Shown piece after piece: positions 1 to 6,782 of a DNA stretch of 18,143 nt. A model generated the notes under the pieces. That model was not told the DNA's origin. It ran no database searches and worked only from the letters and a program-made list of their open reading frames with translations. Numbering within the stretch: position 1 is the stretch's first letter; every line of letters begins with the position of its first letter. A program made the translations under genes and the position numbers. Source of the DNA: JAMORN01 sp027063545 [NCBI: bacterium] (GTDB taxonomy: Bacteria; JAMORN01). Location: the NCBI GenBank assembly GCA_027063545.1, contig JAMORN010000281.1, positions 1 through 18,143 of the forward strand, written 5' to 3'.

Positions 1-870
1 TATAGACATCAAAAGTTTATTTTTTTCAAAAAAGTTTTTATCCTTTTGAAGTAGTTCTATAATCTTATATAGAATTGTTTTTAGACTTTCTATTTTATCT
101 TTATTTAGTAATGGTGTTATTATTTCCAAATCTTCAGATAATCCCTCAAAATTTTTTAAGATAGAATCCATTTCTGATAGATATATAAATTCCTCAATTC
201 TATATAACTTATCAGGTAAAGAATTTTTTACTTCAACTCTTTTGTTTTCTTCAGCCTTTAATTTATCAAAATATCCTTCTTTTTTGAGTTTTTTCCATTC
301 TTTTATGAGTTCATCTATTTCACTTTGTTTTAAAAGTATATATCCATAGGTGTCTATTACTTCTTTATATTTTATATCTTCCAATGAGTCTTCAATTTTA
401 TCTAAAGTATCTGTGGATTTATCCTCTTCTGTTTCAATCCCATGCTCTTTTTTATAAAAATCTAAGTCAGCTTTAATTTCATATAGAGAAAATAGAAGAT
501 CTTTATAATTTACTTCTCCTATATCAAGAATTACCTCTTCACCAGATATTTCCATGTTTTCTAATCCAGAAAGTAAATGCTGACCCATTTCTTTAAGTAT
601 TTCTATAGCAGATAGTAAAAAAAATTTTATACTTTTAAAATCAGGGTATTCTATAATGGTTTCCACAGAATATTTTATTGCTTCTAAGAATTCATTAAAC
701 TCTTTTATTTCAAGCTGTGTTCCTTTATCATATATATCTGAAATAATTTGATAAACTATATCCCATTTTTCATCATCTATAATTCTTTGTAGTTTATCAA
801 AATTATCCATTATTAAATCAATAGTTTGTGTTACTATTTCTATTTTTTCCTTTTTTATTTTTATTTTCAT
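1..870 (-). CDS. Putative degenerate CheA-like protein, partial (C-terminus beyond left edge)
   Basis: The reading frame is open from ATG at 870 to the left edge (290 residues, no stop), with AAAGGGC upstream as ribosome site, 14 bases after the previous gene. It is almost all helical. Residues about 20-100 look like the helical HPt (P1) domain of CheA, but there is no histidine in the phosphorylation-site region (around residues 46-51). Residues about 168-190 (VIDTYGYILLKQSEIDELI) match the first helix of the CheA P3 dimerisation domain, where families read roughly LxxLVGELVIxRSRL. Residues about 244-280 (starting LSEDLEIITPLL) resemble the second P3 helix and its exit toward the kinase domain. 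No CheY-binding P2 domain is apparent. An ATPase (P4) and CheW-like (P5) region would be expected to the left. This is an inference from patterns; a generic coiled-coil protein is the alternative. The gene itself is certain. Confidence 0.45.
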   Translation of the reverse strand, partial: MKIKIKKEKIEIVTQTIDLIMDNFDKLQRIIDDEKWDIVYQIISDIYDKGTQLEIKEFNEFLEAIKYSVETIIEYPDFKSIKFFLLSAIEILKEMGQHLLSGLENMEISGEEVILDIGEVNYKDLLFSLYEIKADLDFYKKEHGIETEEDKSTDTLDKIEDSLEDIKYKEVIDTYGYILLKQSEIDELIKEWKKLKKEGYFDKLKAEENKRVEVKNSLPDKLYRIEEFIYLSEMDSILKNFEGLSEDLEIITPLLNKDKIESLKTILYKIIELLQKDKNFFEKNKLLMSI

Positions 871-884
871 ATTTTTGCCCTTTT

Positions 885-1709
885 TTATATTATTAATAAG
901 GTTTTGTTTTTATAATTAATTTTTTCTTGTTTTATTATTATATTTTTGTAATAATTATAAAATAATAATAAATTTTTATTATTCAAATCTTTTTCCAGAA
1001 AAATATTAAAACCTTTTTCTTTAATCTTTGAAATAAAAATTAGGGTATCTTTTTCTAATTTATAATTTAAATTTAAATAAGCTTTTAAATTTAATTTTTC
1101 TTTTTTAAAAAATGTATTAATGTTAATTTCTGTTATAAGAAAACAGCTCTTATCATTACATATGTATATATCAAAAGATATATTATCAATAGTTAATTTC
1201 TTTTTAGTTTTTATTACATTATTAGCTGGTATAGAATAAACTTTTTTTATCTTATTAATTTTAAAAACAACATTATTTTTAAAAGAGATTAAAAGCAACT
1301 CTTTTTTATTATTTAAAACAGCATCAATAAATCCTTTTTCTATAATTAAAGCAGTATTTTCCCTTTCTATTATCAAATATGTTTCTTTATATCTATTGAT
1401 ATTTGCCACTTTTATTTTCTTTTTTCTATATTTTGGAAATTTTTGAGATATATTTTGTGTATTAACTAGTTCTTTTTCATCTATACTTATACTTTTAGAT
1501 ATTTTGTTTGATATATTGTTAATTTGTCCAATATATCCAATTGTAGAATTATAATATATAAATATAACATTTCCTTTACTATCAGGATTAATAATTGGAA
1601 TTATTTTATTATCATAAACAAATAAGGCATTATTTAAAGAGGTTAATATAGATTCATTTTTTATATCTTTAATTCTTAATATATCTACAAGATTAAATTT
1701 TATTTTCAT
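885..1709 (-). CDS. Putative CheW-like scaffold protein with two diverged modules
   Basis: A 274-residue, beta-rich, Lys/Asn/Ile-heavy protein with no signal peptide or membrane segment. Residues about 8-76 follow the CheW layout: V-x-I-L-R-I near 8-13, then ALFVYDNKIIPIINPDSKG (28-46), where CheW has GvvnlRGqvlPVidL. Next come a VIFIYYNSTIGYIGQI strand pair (48-63) like CheW's rliVv-gllVD, and a closing strand that ends at SISI. A second, weaker round may begin near residue 108 (YLIIERENTALIIEKGFIDAV). CheW couples receptors to CheA; here the usual Arg-Gly of the RG motif is replaced by Asp-Asn. The ribosome site AGAGGT lies inside the end of the upstream gene, 4 bases away, so the two are probably translationally coupled. 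The family call rests on pattern and on neighbours; it could be another beta-barrel protein. Confidence 0.42.
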   Translation of the reverse strand: MKIKFNLVDILRIKDIKNESILTSLNNALFVYDNKIIPIINPDSKGNVIFIYYNSTIGYIGQINNISNKISKSISIDEKELVNTQNISQKFPKYRKKKIKVANINRYKETYLIIERENTALIIEKGFIDAVLNNKKELLLISFKNNVVFKINKIKKVYSIPANNVIKTKKKLTIDNISFDIYICNDKSCFLITEININTFFKKEKLNLKAYLNLNYKLEKDTLIFISKIKEKGFNIFLEKDLNNKNLLLFYNYYKNIIIKQEKINYKNKTLLII

Positions 1710-1713
1710 AACT

Positions 1714-2733
1714 TTATACCTCTAATAATCTTTCTTCAATGTAGTTTATAATACCATTTTTTAGAGGCAGAAATAGATTTATATTTGCATCTACAATATG
1801 AATTTGTGATATTATTTCTCTTAAATTCACATCAATTATAGACATTTCATTATTTAATGTATCTATATAGTTAGAGATTAATGTGGTTATATTTTTTACT
1901 TGATATAATATTCCTAAAATTCCTTTTTGCTGTTTTTTATTTTGAGATATAATATATGAAAGTACAATGGTTATATTACTTAATTTTATAGTTTCATGTT
2001 GTAGGATATCAATCTCATATTTAATTGTAGATATATAATTTGATAATGTATTTATTTTTAATTTTAAATTAGAGAATTCAGAGGATAAATCTTTAATTTT
2101 ATTTAATTCTTTGGATAATTCTTTTAAATATTCTTTAACTTTTTCTTTTAATTCTTCAAATATTTTTGCCATATTTTTTTCTTTTAGTTCATCTTTTGAT
2201 GTTTTAGTATTGTTGTAAAATATTTCTATTTCTTTGATAATTATATTTATATCAGAAATCATAAATTCTAATTTATCATTAGGTTCTATTTTAAATTTTA
2301 GATTTTCTTTTAGTTTTTGTTTAATATTATCAATCTTTTTGATAGAGTTGTTTAATTTTTCTATAGAATCTAATATTTCCTTTTCAAATATTAATATAGC
2401 CTCAATATTTTCGGCATCTTCTACAGATAGATTTAAATTAAGTTTTAGGACATCTATAGATTCTTCAAACTCGGTTTTTGATAAATCGGAAAAGTAAAAA
2501 TCATTTATTTCATCTAAGCTTTGAGATAGATTGTAAAGAATCATAGAACTATTTAAGTAAAATAGATTTAAAGATTCTAAAGAATTTTTTAAAGAGTTTA
2601 ATACAGAAATAGGAGAGTAGTTTTTATTATCTTTTTCTTGCGAAAATGGAACTATATTATCTGTTTCTACAATTTCAATTTTTATATTTTCTACTTCTTT
2701 TATTTTTTCTTGATTATTTATTTTTTTTGCCAT
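1714..2733 (-). CDS. Putative soluble chemoreceptor-like coiled-coil protein
   Basis: A 339-residue protein that is almost entirely helical with heptad-like spacing of Leu/Ile, charged, and without any transmembrane segment, so probably cytoplasmic. An unstructured start (about 1-40) is followed by long helices. Residues about 240-290 can be laid over the receptor hairpin tip of methyl-accepting proteins: ILQHETIKLSNITIVLS (243-259) for the ...QTNLLALNAAIEA helix, a polar turn SQNKKQQKG (263-271), and ILYQVKNITTLIS (275-287) for the returning ...DEVRKLAERS helix. The conserved Glu and Arg residues that bind CheW and CheA in true receptors are lost. AAGGAG 7 bases before the ATG (CTCC at 2741-2744 on the plus strand) fixes the start. 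The next gene, a CheW-like candidate, starts 4 bases after its stop. A coiled-coil protein unrelated to receptors remains possible. Confidence 0.4.
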   Translation of the reverse strand: MAKKINNQEKIKEVENIKIEIVETDNIVPFSQEKDNKNYSPISVLNSLKNSLESLNLFYLNSSMILYNLSQSLDEINDFYFSDLSKTEFEESIDVLKLNLNLSVEDAENIEAILIFEKEILDSIEKLNNSIKKIDNIKQKLKENLKFKIEPNDKLEFMISDINIIIKEIEIFYNNTKTSKDELKEKNMAKIFEELKEKVKEYLKELSKELNKIKDLSSEFSNLKLKINTLSNYISTIKYEIDILQHETIKLSNITIVLSYIISQNKKQQKGILGILYQVKNITTLISNYIDTLNNEMSIIDVNLREIISQIHIVDANINLFLPLKNGIINYIEERLLEV

Positions 2734-2748
2734 TTTTTATCTCCTTTT

Positions 2749-3906
2749 TTATTCTATTATATAGTCAGATTTTTTAATTTTTATATTTTTTTTATCACTT
2801 CCTATAAAAATCTTGGCTTCTACGTCTAGGCTATTTTTAAAATATATGTCTAATATTATGTTTTCTTTATTTTCTTTATGAATTGTAGTTTTCAATAAAG
2901 AATATATTTCTTGGCTTATATCTATTATAGCAAATTCTATATCTATTTTTTCGTCATTTACTTTTTCTATTTTTAGAGTTATCCTATTTTTTGTTAACTT
3001 ATTTCTAGGATATTCTAGAATTTTTCTATTATTTAAAAATAACACAAAATTGAAATAATACAAATTGTTTTTTATAAAATCTTCAAATAGAGAATATTTA
3101 GGTTTTCTTAATGTTTTTAGAATAATATTGTAATTCTCAATAGTTGAAGGGATAAAGCCTATAAGAGAAAAAATATTTTTCTTATTAAAATCACGAATCT
3201 CATTGAAAGTTTCTAGAATAATTTCAGTTATATTTATAGAAATGAAATCAAGATTATCTGATGTCGGTATGGCTATTATTTTAGATGTTTTTTTATCAAA
3301 AAGACTATTTTCATGTAAAGAGATAAAATTATGAAATAGATATTTAAATAAAATTTTTTTAATTCTATCTTTAGATGTTAGATTTTTTTCTATTTTTTTT
3401 ACAATCAACTTTTCTATTTTATCAATTATATTGATATTTTTTAGTTCTTTATTAGTGTATAAATAGATTGTTTTTCCTATACCATCGTAAATATCAATTT
3501 TATCTATCTTTAGTTTTGATTTAGCAATGAATTCGATAAAGTCATAAAGATTAAAAATATATATATTTTTAAGAAAATTTAACTCTTTTAATATTTTTAA
3601 TAAATTAGAAATAGCATTTAAAGGTATAGGTTTTAATCCTATATAAATAATATCTTTTTCATTTTTAATATAATTTTCTTTTATATTAAGAAAAATAGAT
3701 CTAACAATACTTAATCCATCAATGGTTATATTTCTTTTTGTTATTTTTTCTTTTAGAAGAAGATAATTTATGTCTATTTCATTTTTTTCTAAGAATTCTA
3801 AAAAGAATCTTTCTTTACTATTAAAGATACTATGTATGTCTATTATTTCAAATTTATCCTTTTTACAAAGATAAATATTATTGAAATAAAACCATATATA
3901 TATCAT
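2749..3906 (-). CDS. Putative degenerate Hsp70/actin-fold protein
   Basis: A 385-residue protein whose segment order follows a reduced Hsp70. MIYIWFYFNNIYLCKKDKF at the start occupies the place of the phosphate-1 hairpin. Residues about 64-118 follow the pattern helix (VRSIFLNIKENY), strand (DIIYIG), helix, strand, as in ISxxxLxxLKxxAE...AVITVPAxF...AGL. IDIYDGIGKTIYLYT (137-151) sits where Hsp70 has VFDLGGGTFDVS. ISINITEII (223-231) and SLIGFIPST (247-255) sit where lobe II and GGSSRIP lie. SLDVEAKIFIGSDKKNIKI (359-377) resembles the substrate-binding beta strand pair GxLxVxAxDxxTGKxxxI. The glycine-rich nucleotide loops are mostly lost, so ATP hydrolysis is doubtful. It is far shorter than DnaK (about 640 residues). 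The ATG follows GGAAG that overlaps the parA stop. The assignment is structural guesswork supported by order, not by motifs. Confidence 0.4.
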   Translation of the reverse strand: MIYIWFYFNNIYLCKKDKFEIIDIHSIFNSKERFFLEFLEKNEIDINYLLLKEKITKRNITIDGLSIVRSIFLNIKENYIKNEKDIIYIGLKPIPLNAISNLLKILKELNFLKNIYIFNLYDFIEFIAKSKLKIDKIDIYDGIGKTIYLYTNKELKNINIIDKIEKLIVKKIEKNLTSKDRIKKILFKYLFHNFISLHENSLFDKKTSKIIAIPTSDNLDFISINITEIILETFNEIRDFNKKNIFSLIGFIPSTIENYNIILKTLRKPKYSLFEDFIKNNLYYFNFVLFLNNRKILEYPRNKLTKNRITLKIEKVNDEKIDIEFAIIDISQEIYSLLKTTIHKENKENIILDIYFKNSLDVEAKIFIGSDKKNIKIKKSDYIIE

Positions 3907-3915
3907 CTCAACTTC

Positions 3916-4692
3916 CTATTTTTTATGTTTTATTAATATCGCTAACACAACTCTTGTATAATCAAAATTTCCCAAAGAGTTTTTTTTATATTCATCTATT
4001 AATTTCCCAAAATTTGGGGCTTCAGCTAATGCTACATTATTTCTTATTGGAGGAAGTATTTTATCTTCACCAAAACTCTTTTTTAATTTTTCAAGGAAAA
4101 ATTTTCCTATATTTGTTCTATGATTAAAAAATGTCGGAAGAATACCTAAAATTTCTATATCAGGATTATACTCTGTTTTTATTTCATATATAAAATCAAC
4201 AACTTCTTCTACACCATTTATTGATAGAAAATTTGTTAGTGTTGGAATAATAACCTCTTTTGAAGCAACTAAAGAAAGAGTTGTTAAGAATTCTAAAGAT
4301 GGGGGAGTATCTATAAAAATAAAATCAAAATTATCTATAAAATAGGAATATATAAGTTGTTTTAAAGCATAGGGATTGAAAGAGTTTGGGGTTAAATTCT
4401 TTTCATATTCTTCTAAAAATTTACCCCCACCTGTTATATACAGATATTCATTTTTTTTGAAAATTATACTATCAGAATATTTATTAATATCAGTTAATGA
4501 TTTAACAAATAAAGGAGATACATTATTTTTTGTTATTCCCAAGTGAAGTAAGGCATGTCCCTGAGGATCCATATCTATTATTAGAGTTTTATATTTCTTT
4601 TTAGAAATGAGTCCAGCAATATTTACACATGATGTAGTTTTACCACAGCCACCCTTTTTATTTGTTAAAGCAATTATCCTAATTTTTTTCAT
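3916..4692 (-). CDS. ParA/Soj-family P-loop ATPase
   Basis: A 258-residue deviant Walker ATPase of the ParA/MinD superfamily. Visible motifs are NKKGGCGKTTS at 11-21 (signature Lys13 and P-loop Lys18), LIIDMDPQG at 37-45 (switch I/A'), FDFIFIDTPPS at 122-132 (Walker B, Asp128) and, near the C-terminus, IRNNVALAEAPNFGKLIDEY (216-235), which is typical of Soj-type proteins. Such proteins dimerise on ATP, bind DNA nonspecifically and position plasmids, chromosomes or protein clusters. There is no N-terminal helix-turn-helix and no parB follows, so a chromosome-partition role is not indicated. The gene is first in a five-gene leftward operon with chemosensory-like partners, which fits a cluster-positioning role such as known for Vibrio ParC or Rhodobacter PpfA. 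AAAGGA precedes the ATG. The family is firm; the cargo is inferred. Confidence 0.9.
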   Translation of the reverse strand: MKKIRIIALTNKKGGCGKTTSCVNIAGLISKKKYKTLIIDMDPQGHALLHLGITKNNVSPLFVKSLTDINKYSDSIIFKKNEYLYITGGGKFLEEYEKNLTPNSFNPYALKQLIYSYFIDNFDFIFIDTPPSLEFLTTLSLVASKEVIIPTLTNFLSINGVEEVVDFIYEIKTEYNPDIEILGILPTFFNHRTNIGKFFLEKLKKSFGEDKILPPIRNNVALAEAPNFGKLIDEYKKNSLGNFDYTRVVLAILIKHKK

Positions 4693-4759
4693 ACTTTATC
4701 CTTTGTTTTTAATTTTCTTTTCTGCAATTTATATGCCAGATTTATATAATAGATTTTAC

Positions 4760-4790
4760 TGAACAAATTTTTTATTTTATTATATATAAT
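4760..4790 (+). promoter_or_regulatory. Possible promoter of the tRNA-Arg gene
   Basis: A perfect TATAAT lies at 4785-4790, about 21 bases before the mature tRNA 5' end, which is a suitable distance for a short leader. The best -35 candidate is TGAACA at 4760-4765 with an over-long 19-base spacer. The whole 4693-4811 interval is so A+T rich that TATAAT-like strings are expected by chance. The interval is also the divergent leader of the parA operon on the other strand; I could not pick a promoter for that. Confidence 0.3.
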
Positions 4791-4811
4791 TTTATAAAAT
4801 TTTTCTACTAA

Positions 4812-4885
4812 GGCCCCATAGCTCAGGTGGATAGAGCGACGCCCTCCTAAGGCGTAGGTCGCAGGTTCAAATCCTGCTGGGGCTA
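4812..4885 (+). tRNA. tRNA-Arg (anticodon CCT)
   Basis: A full cloverleaf folds by eye. The acceptor stem is GGCCCCA with TGGGGCT (first pair G-U), the D stem GCTC/GAGC, and the anticodon stem ACGCC/GGCGT around loop CTCCTAA, giving anticodon CCT (reads AGG). The variable loop is AGGTC, and the T stem GCAGG/CCTGC encloses loop TTCAAAT. The discriminator is A4885 and CCA is not encoded. Eight T residues follow directly (4886-4893), so the tRNA body plus T-run may itself end transcription. The last 19 bases overlap, antisense, the end of the neighbouring membrane-protein gene. Confidence 0.97.
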
Positions 4886-5817
4886 TTTTTTTTATATAAA
4901 TGAGGATTTTCAAGAAAATATAGTATTTCTAAAGAAAATATAAGAGTCATTGAAACGTAATATATCCAGGATAATATGATTATAATAGAAGAGAGCGATC
5001 CATATACTAAGTTTAGATTTGTTATTTTTGTTATATATATAGCGTAAAGAAATTTAGCTATAGACCATAAAGTAAAGAATATTGTAGCAGCAATAAGTTG
5101 GTTTATTATTTTTACTTTTATATTTAAAAAGAATTTTATAGTAAGAATATAAAATATGAGAAAAATAGAAAATGATATATAATTTATATTAGAAAGAGTA
5201 GATATAATAAAATTAGATAATGGTAAAGTTTTTTTTAAAAATATAAATAGTTTATTTATATAAACAGATGAGTATATAAGGTTAGTAAATGTAAGATGTA
5301 AAATTTCAAATATGAAATTAGAGATAAAAATAACAAGTATTATTGAAATAACAAAAAGTGAGCTTAATAGTTGAACTTTAATTAAATGTCTATTAGGGAG
5401 ATTAAATACTTTTCTATAAATTGTTTGAAGCATATTAAATATTACTCCACTAATAAACGGAAGAAAAAGTAGATTAATTAAAGTAAAGGATGTTGAAAGA
5501 GTATGGTTTATTAAATTTTTTTCTATCCACTCTTTAGTTAAAAAAGGGACAACTTCAGATAAGTTATTTATGATTAAATTAATTGTATTAGATGAACTAT
5601 GTAAAAAAAGTTTAAATAGTATATTTAATACTATTATACTAAAAGTAGTAAATGGAATTATAGAAAGTAGAAAGTAATAAGATATTGATGCAGAATAAGA
5701 AAAACCGCTATCATTTATAAATTTTAAAATAGAGTTATAAATAAGTAGGAAAGTGTTTGATAAGAAATTATACAATTTTCTTTTTATAAGAATTAATATT
5801 TTTATTTTTTTATTCAT
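4867..5817 (-). CDS. YihY/BrkB-family inner-membrane protein
   Basis: A 316-residue polytopic membrane protein of the YihY/virulence factor BrkB family, once misnamed ribonuclease BN; its function is not established. After a short basic segment it shows the family hallmark near the first membrane helix, DSGFSYSASISYYFLLSIIPF (about 36-56), followed by about five more hydrophobic segments and a polar tail. I start it at ATG 5817, which has AAGG a few bases upstream. A TTG 60 bases farther up (5877) would add 20 residues but lacks a ribosome site. The length is normal for the family. The stop codon (4867-4869) lies inside the tRNA gene, so the last residues (SPSRI) are encoded by the antisense of the tRNA T-arm and acceptor stem. 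It is divergent from rfbA, across an 83-base AT-rich gap (5818-5900) in which I see no convincing promoter. Confidence 0.85.
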   Translation of the reverse strand: MNKKIKILILIKRKLYNFLSNTFLLIYNSILKFINDSGFSYSASISYYFLLSIIPFTTFSIIVLNILFKLFLHSSSNTINLIINNLSEVVPFLTKEWIEKNLINHTLSTSFTLINLLFLPFISGVIFNMLQTIYRKVFNLPNRHLIKVQLLSSLFVISIILVIFISNFIFEILHLTFTNLIYSSVYINKLFIFLKKTLPLSNFIISTLSNINYISFSIFLIFYILTIKFFLNIKVKIINQLIAATIFFTLWSIAKFLYAIYITKITNLNLVYGSLSSIIIILSWIYYVSMTLIFSLEILYFLENPHLYKKNSPSRI

Positions 5818-5900
5818 AAACCTTAACTTTAATAATAAAATTATTGTTAATTTCCAAAATAAAATAATATTTTTCAATAAAAAATAACAAGAAAGATAAT

Positions 5901-6782
5901 ATGAAAGGAATAGTTTTAGCAGGTGGAAGTGGTACTAGACTTTATCCTATAACATTAACAACAAGTAAACAGCTTTTACCTCTTTATGATAAACCTATGA
6001 TATATTATCCTCTTTCAATTTTATTTGAGGCAGATATTAGGGAAATAGTTATTATTTCAACTCCTAAACATATAGATTTATATAAAGAGCTTTTAGGTAC
6101 AGGGGAAGACTTTGGGGTTAAGTTTTATTATGTAATACAACAGGAACCAAGAGGTATAGCTGAAGCTTTTTTGATTAGTGAAGATTATATAAAAGAAGAA
6201 AATGTAGCTCTTATTTTAGGAGATAATGTTTTTTATGGAGATATAATCTATGATATAATAGAAAAAGGGAAAAAAATAAAAGAAGGAGCGTTAATTTCTG
6301 CATATTATGTAAAGGATCCGCAAAGATATGGAATTGTAGAATTTGATAAAGAAGGAAAACCTTCAAAAATTGTAGAGAAACCAAAGAACCCAAAAAGTAA
6401 TTATGCAGTAATGGGACTTTATTTTTATGATAAAAATGTTATTTACTATGCTAAAGAACTTAAACCTTCTCAAAGAGGAGAACTTGAGATAACAGATTTA
6501 AATAATATATATTTAGAAGAAGGAAAATTAAATGTAATAAAAATAGATAAAGGTTTAGCTTGGCTTGATACAGGAACACCTTCTTCTCTTCTTGAAGCAG
6601 CTAATTTTATAGAGACAATACAAAATAGACAAGGTTTAATGATTGCAGCTTTAGAAGAAATAGCATATTTAAAAGGTTTTATTACGTTAGAGAAGTTAAA
6701 GGAAAGAGCAAAGTATTTTGAAAATAGTGAATATGGAAAATATCTATTAAGAAGAATAAAGGAGTTTGAAAATGAAATATAA
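5901..6782 (+). CDS. rfbA: Glucose-1-phosphate thymidylyltransferase
   Basis: A 293-residue RmlA/RfbA enzyme, cytosolic. It makes dTDP-glucose from dTTP and glucose 1-phosphate, the first step toward dTDP-rhamnose and other deoxysugars for surface polysaccharide. The nucleotide-binding loop LAGGSGTRLYPIT (6-18), SKQLLPLYDKPMIYYPL (22-38), EPRGIAEAF, the metal-binding LGDN and WLDTGTPSSLLEA are all present, and the C-terminal RQGLMIAALEEIAY stretch is typical of the short RmlA type. The length matches the family. EPRGIAEAF replaces the commoner PxGLAQAF, a minor variant. No rfbB, rfbC or rfbD lies beside it, so the rest of the pathway must be elsewhere. Its stop codon lies 8 bases into the following export gene, so the two are co-transcribed and probably co-translated, tying the nucleotide sugar to export. 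Confidence 0.95.
   Translation: MKGIVLAGGSGTRLYPITLTTSKQLLPLYDKPMIYYPLSILFEADIREIVIISTPKHIDLYKELLGTGEDFGVKFYYVIQQEPRGIAEAFLISEDYIKEENVALILGDNVFYGDIIYDIIEKGKKIKEGALISAYYVKDPQRYGIVEFDKEGKPSKIVEKPKNPKSNYAVMGLYFYDKNVIYYAKELKPSQRGELEITDLNNIYLEEGKLNVIKIDKGLAWLDTGTPSSLLEAANFIETIQNRQGLMIAALEEIAYLKGFITLEKLKERAKYFENSEYGKYLLRRIKEFENEI

Noticed and set aside
3916-4692. Chromosome or plasmid partition locus
   Set aside because: No parB-like gene with a helix-turn-helix and no parS-like palindrome next to the ParA gene; the neighbours point to protein-cluster positioning instead.
4689-4913. Minus-strand open frame of 74 codons across the tRNA
   Set aside because: Its PAGFEPATYALGG-type sequence is what the reverse complement of a tRNA gene typically yields; it is a translation artefact of tRNA-Arg, not a gene.
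5818-5877. 20-residue N-terminal extension of the YihY-family protein from TTG 5877
   Set aside because: No ribosome site precedes the TTG, whereas ATG 5817 has AAGG upstream and gives the usual family start.
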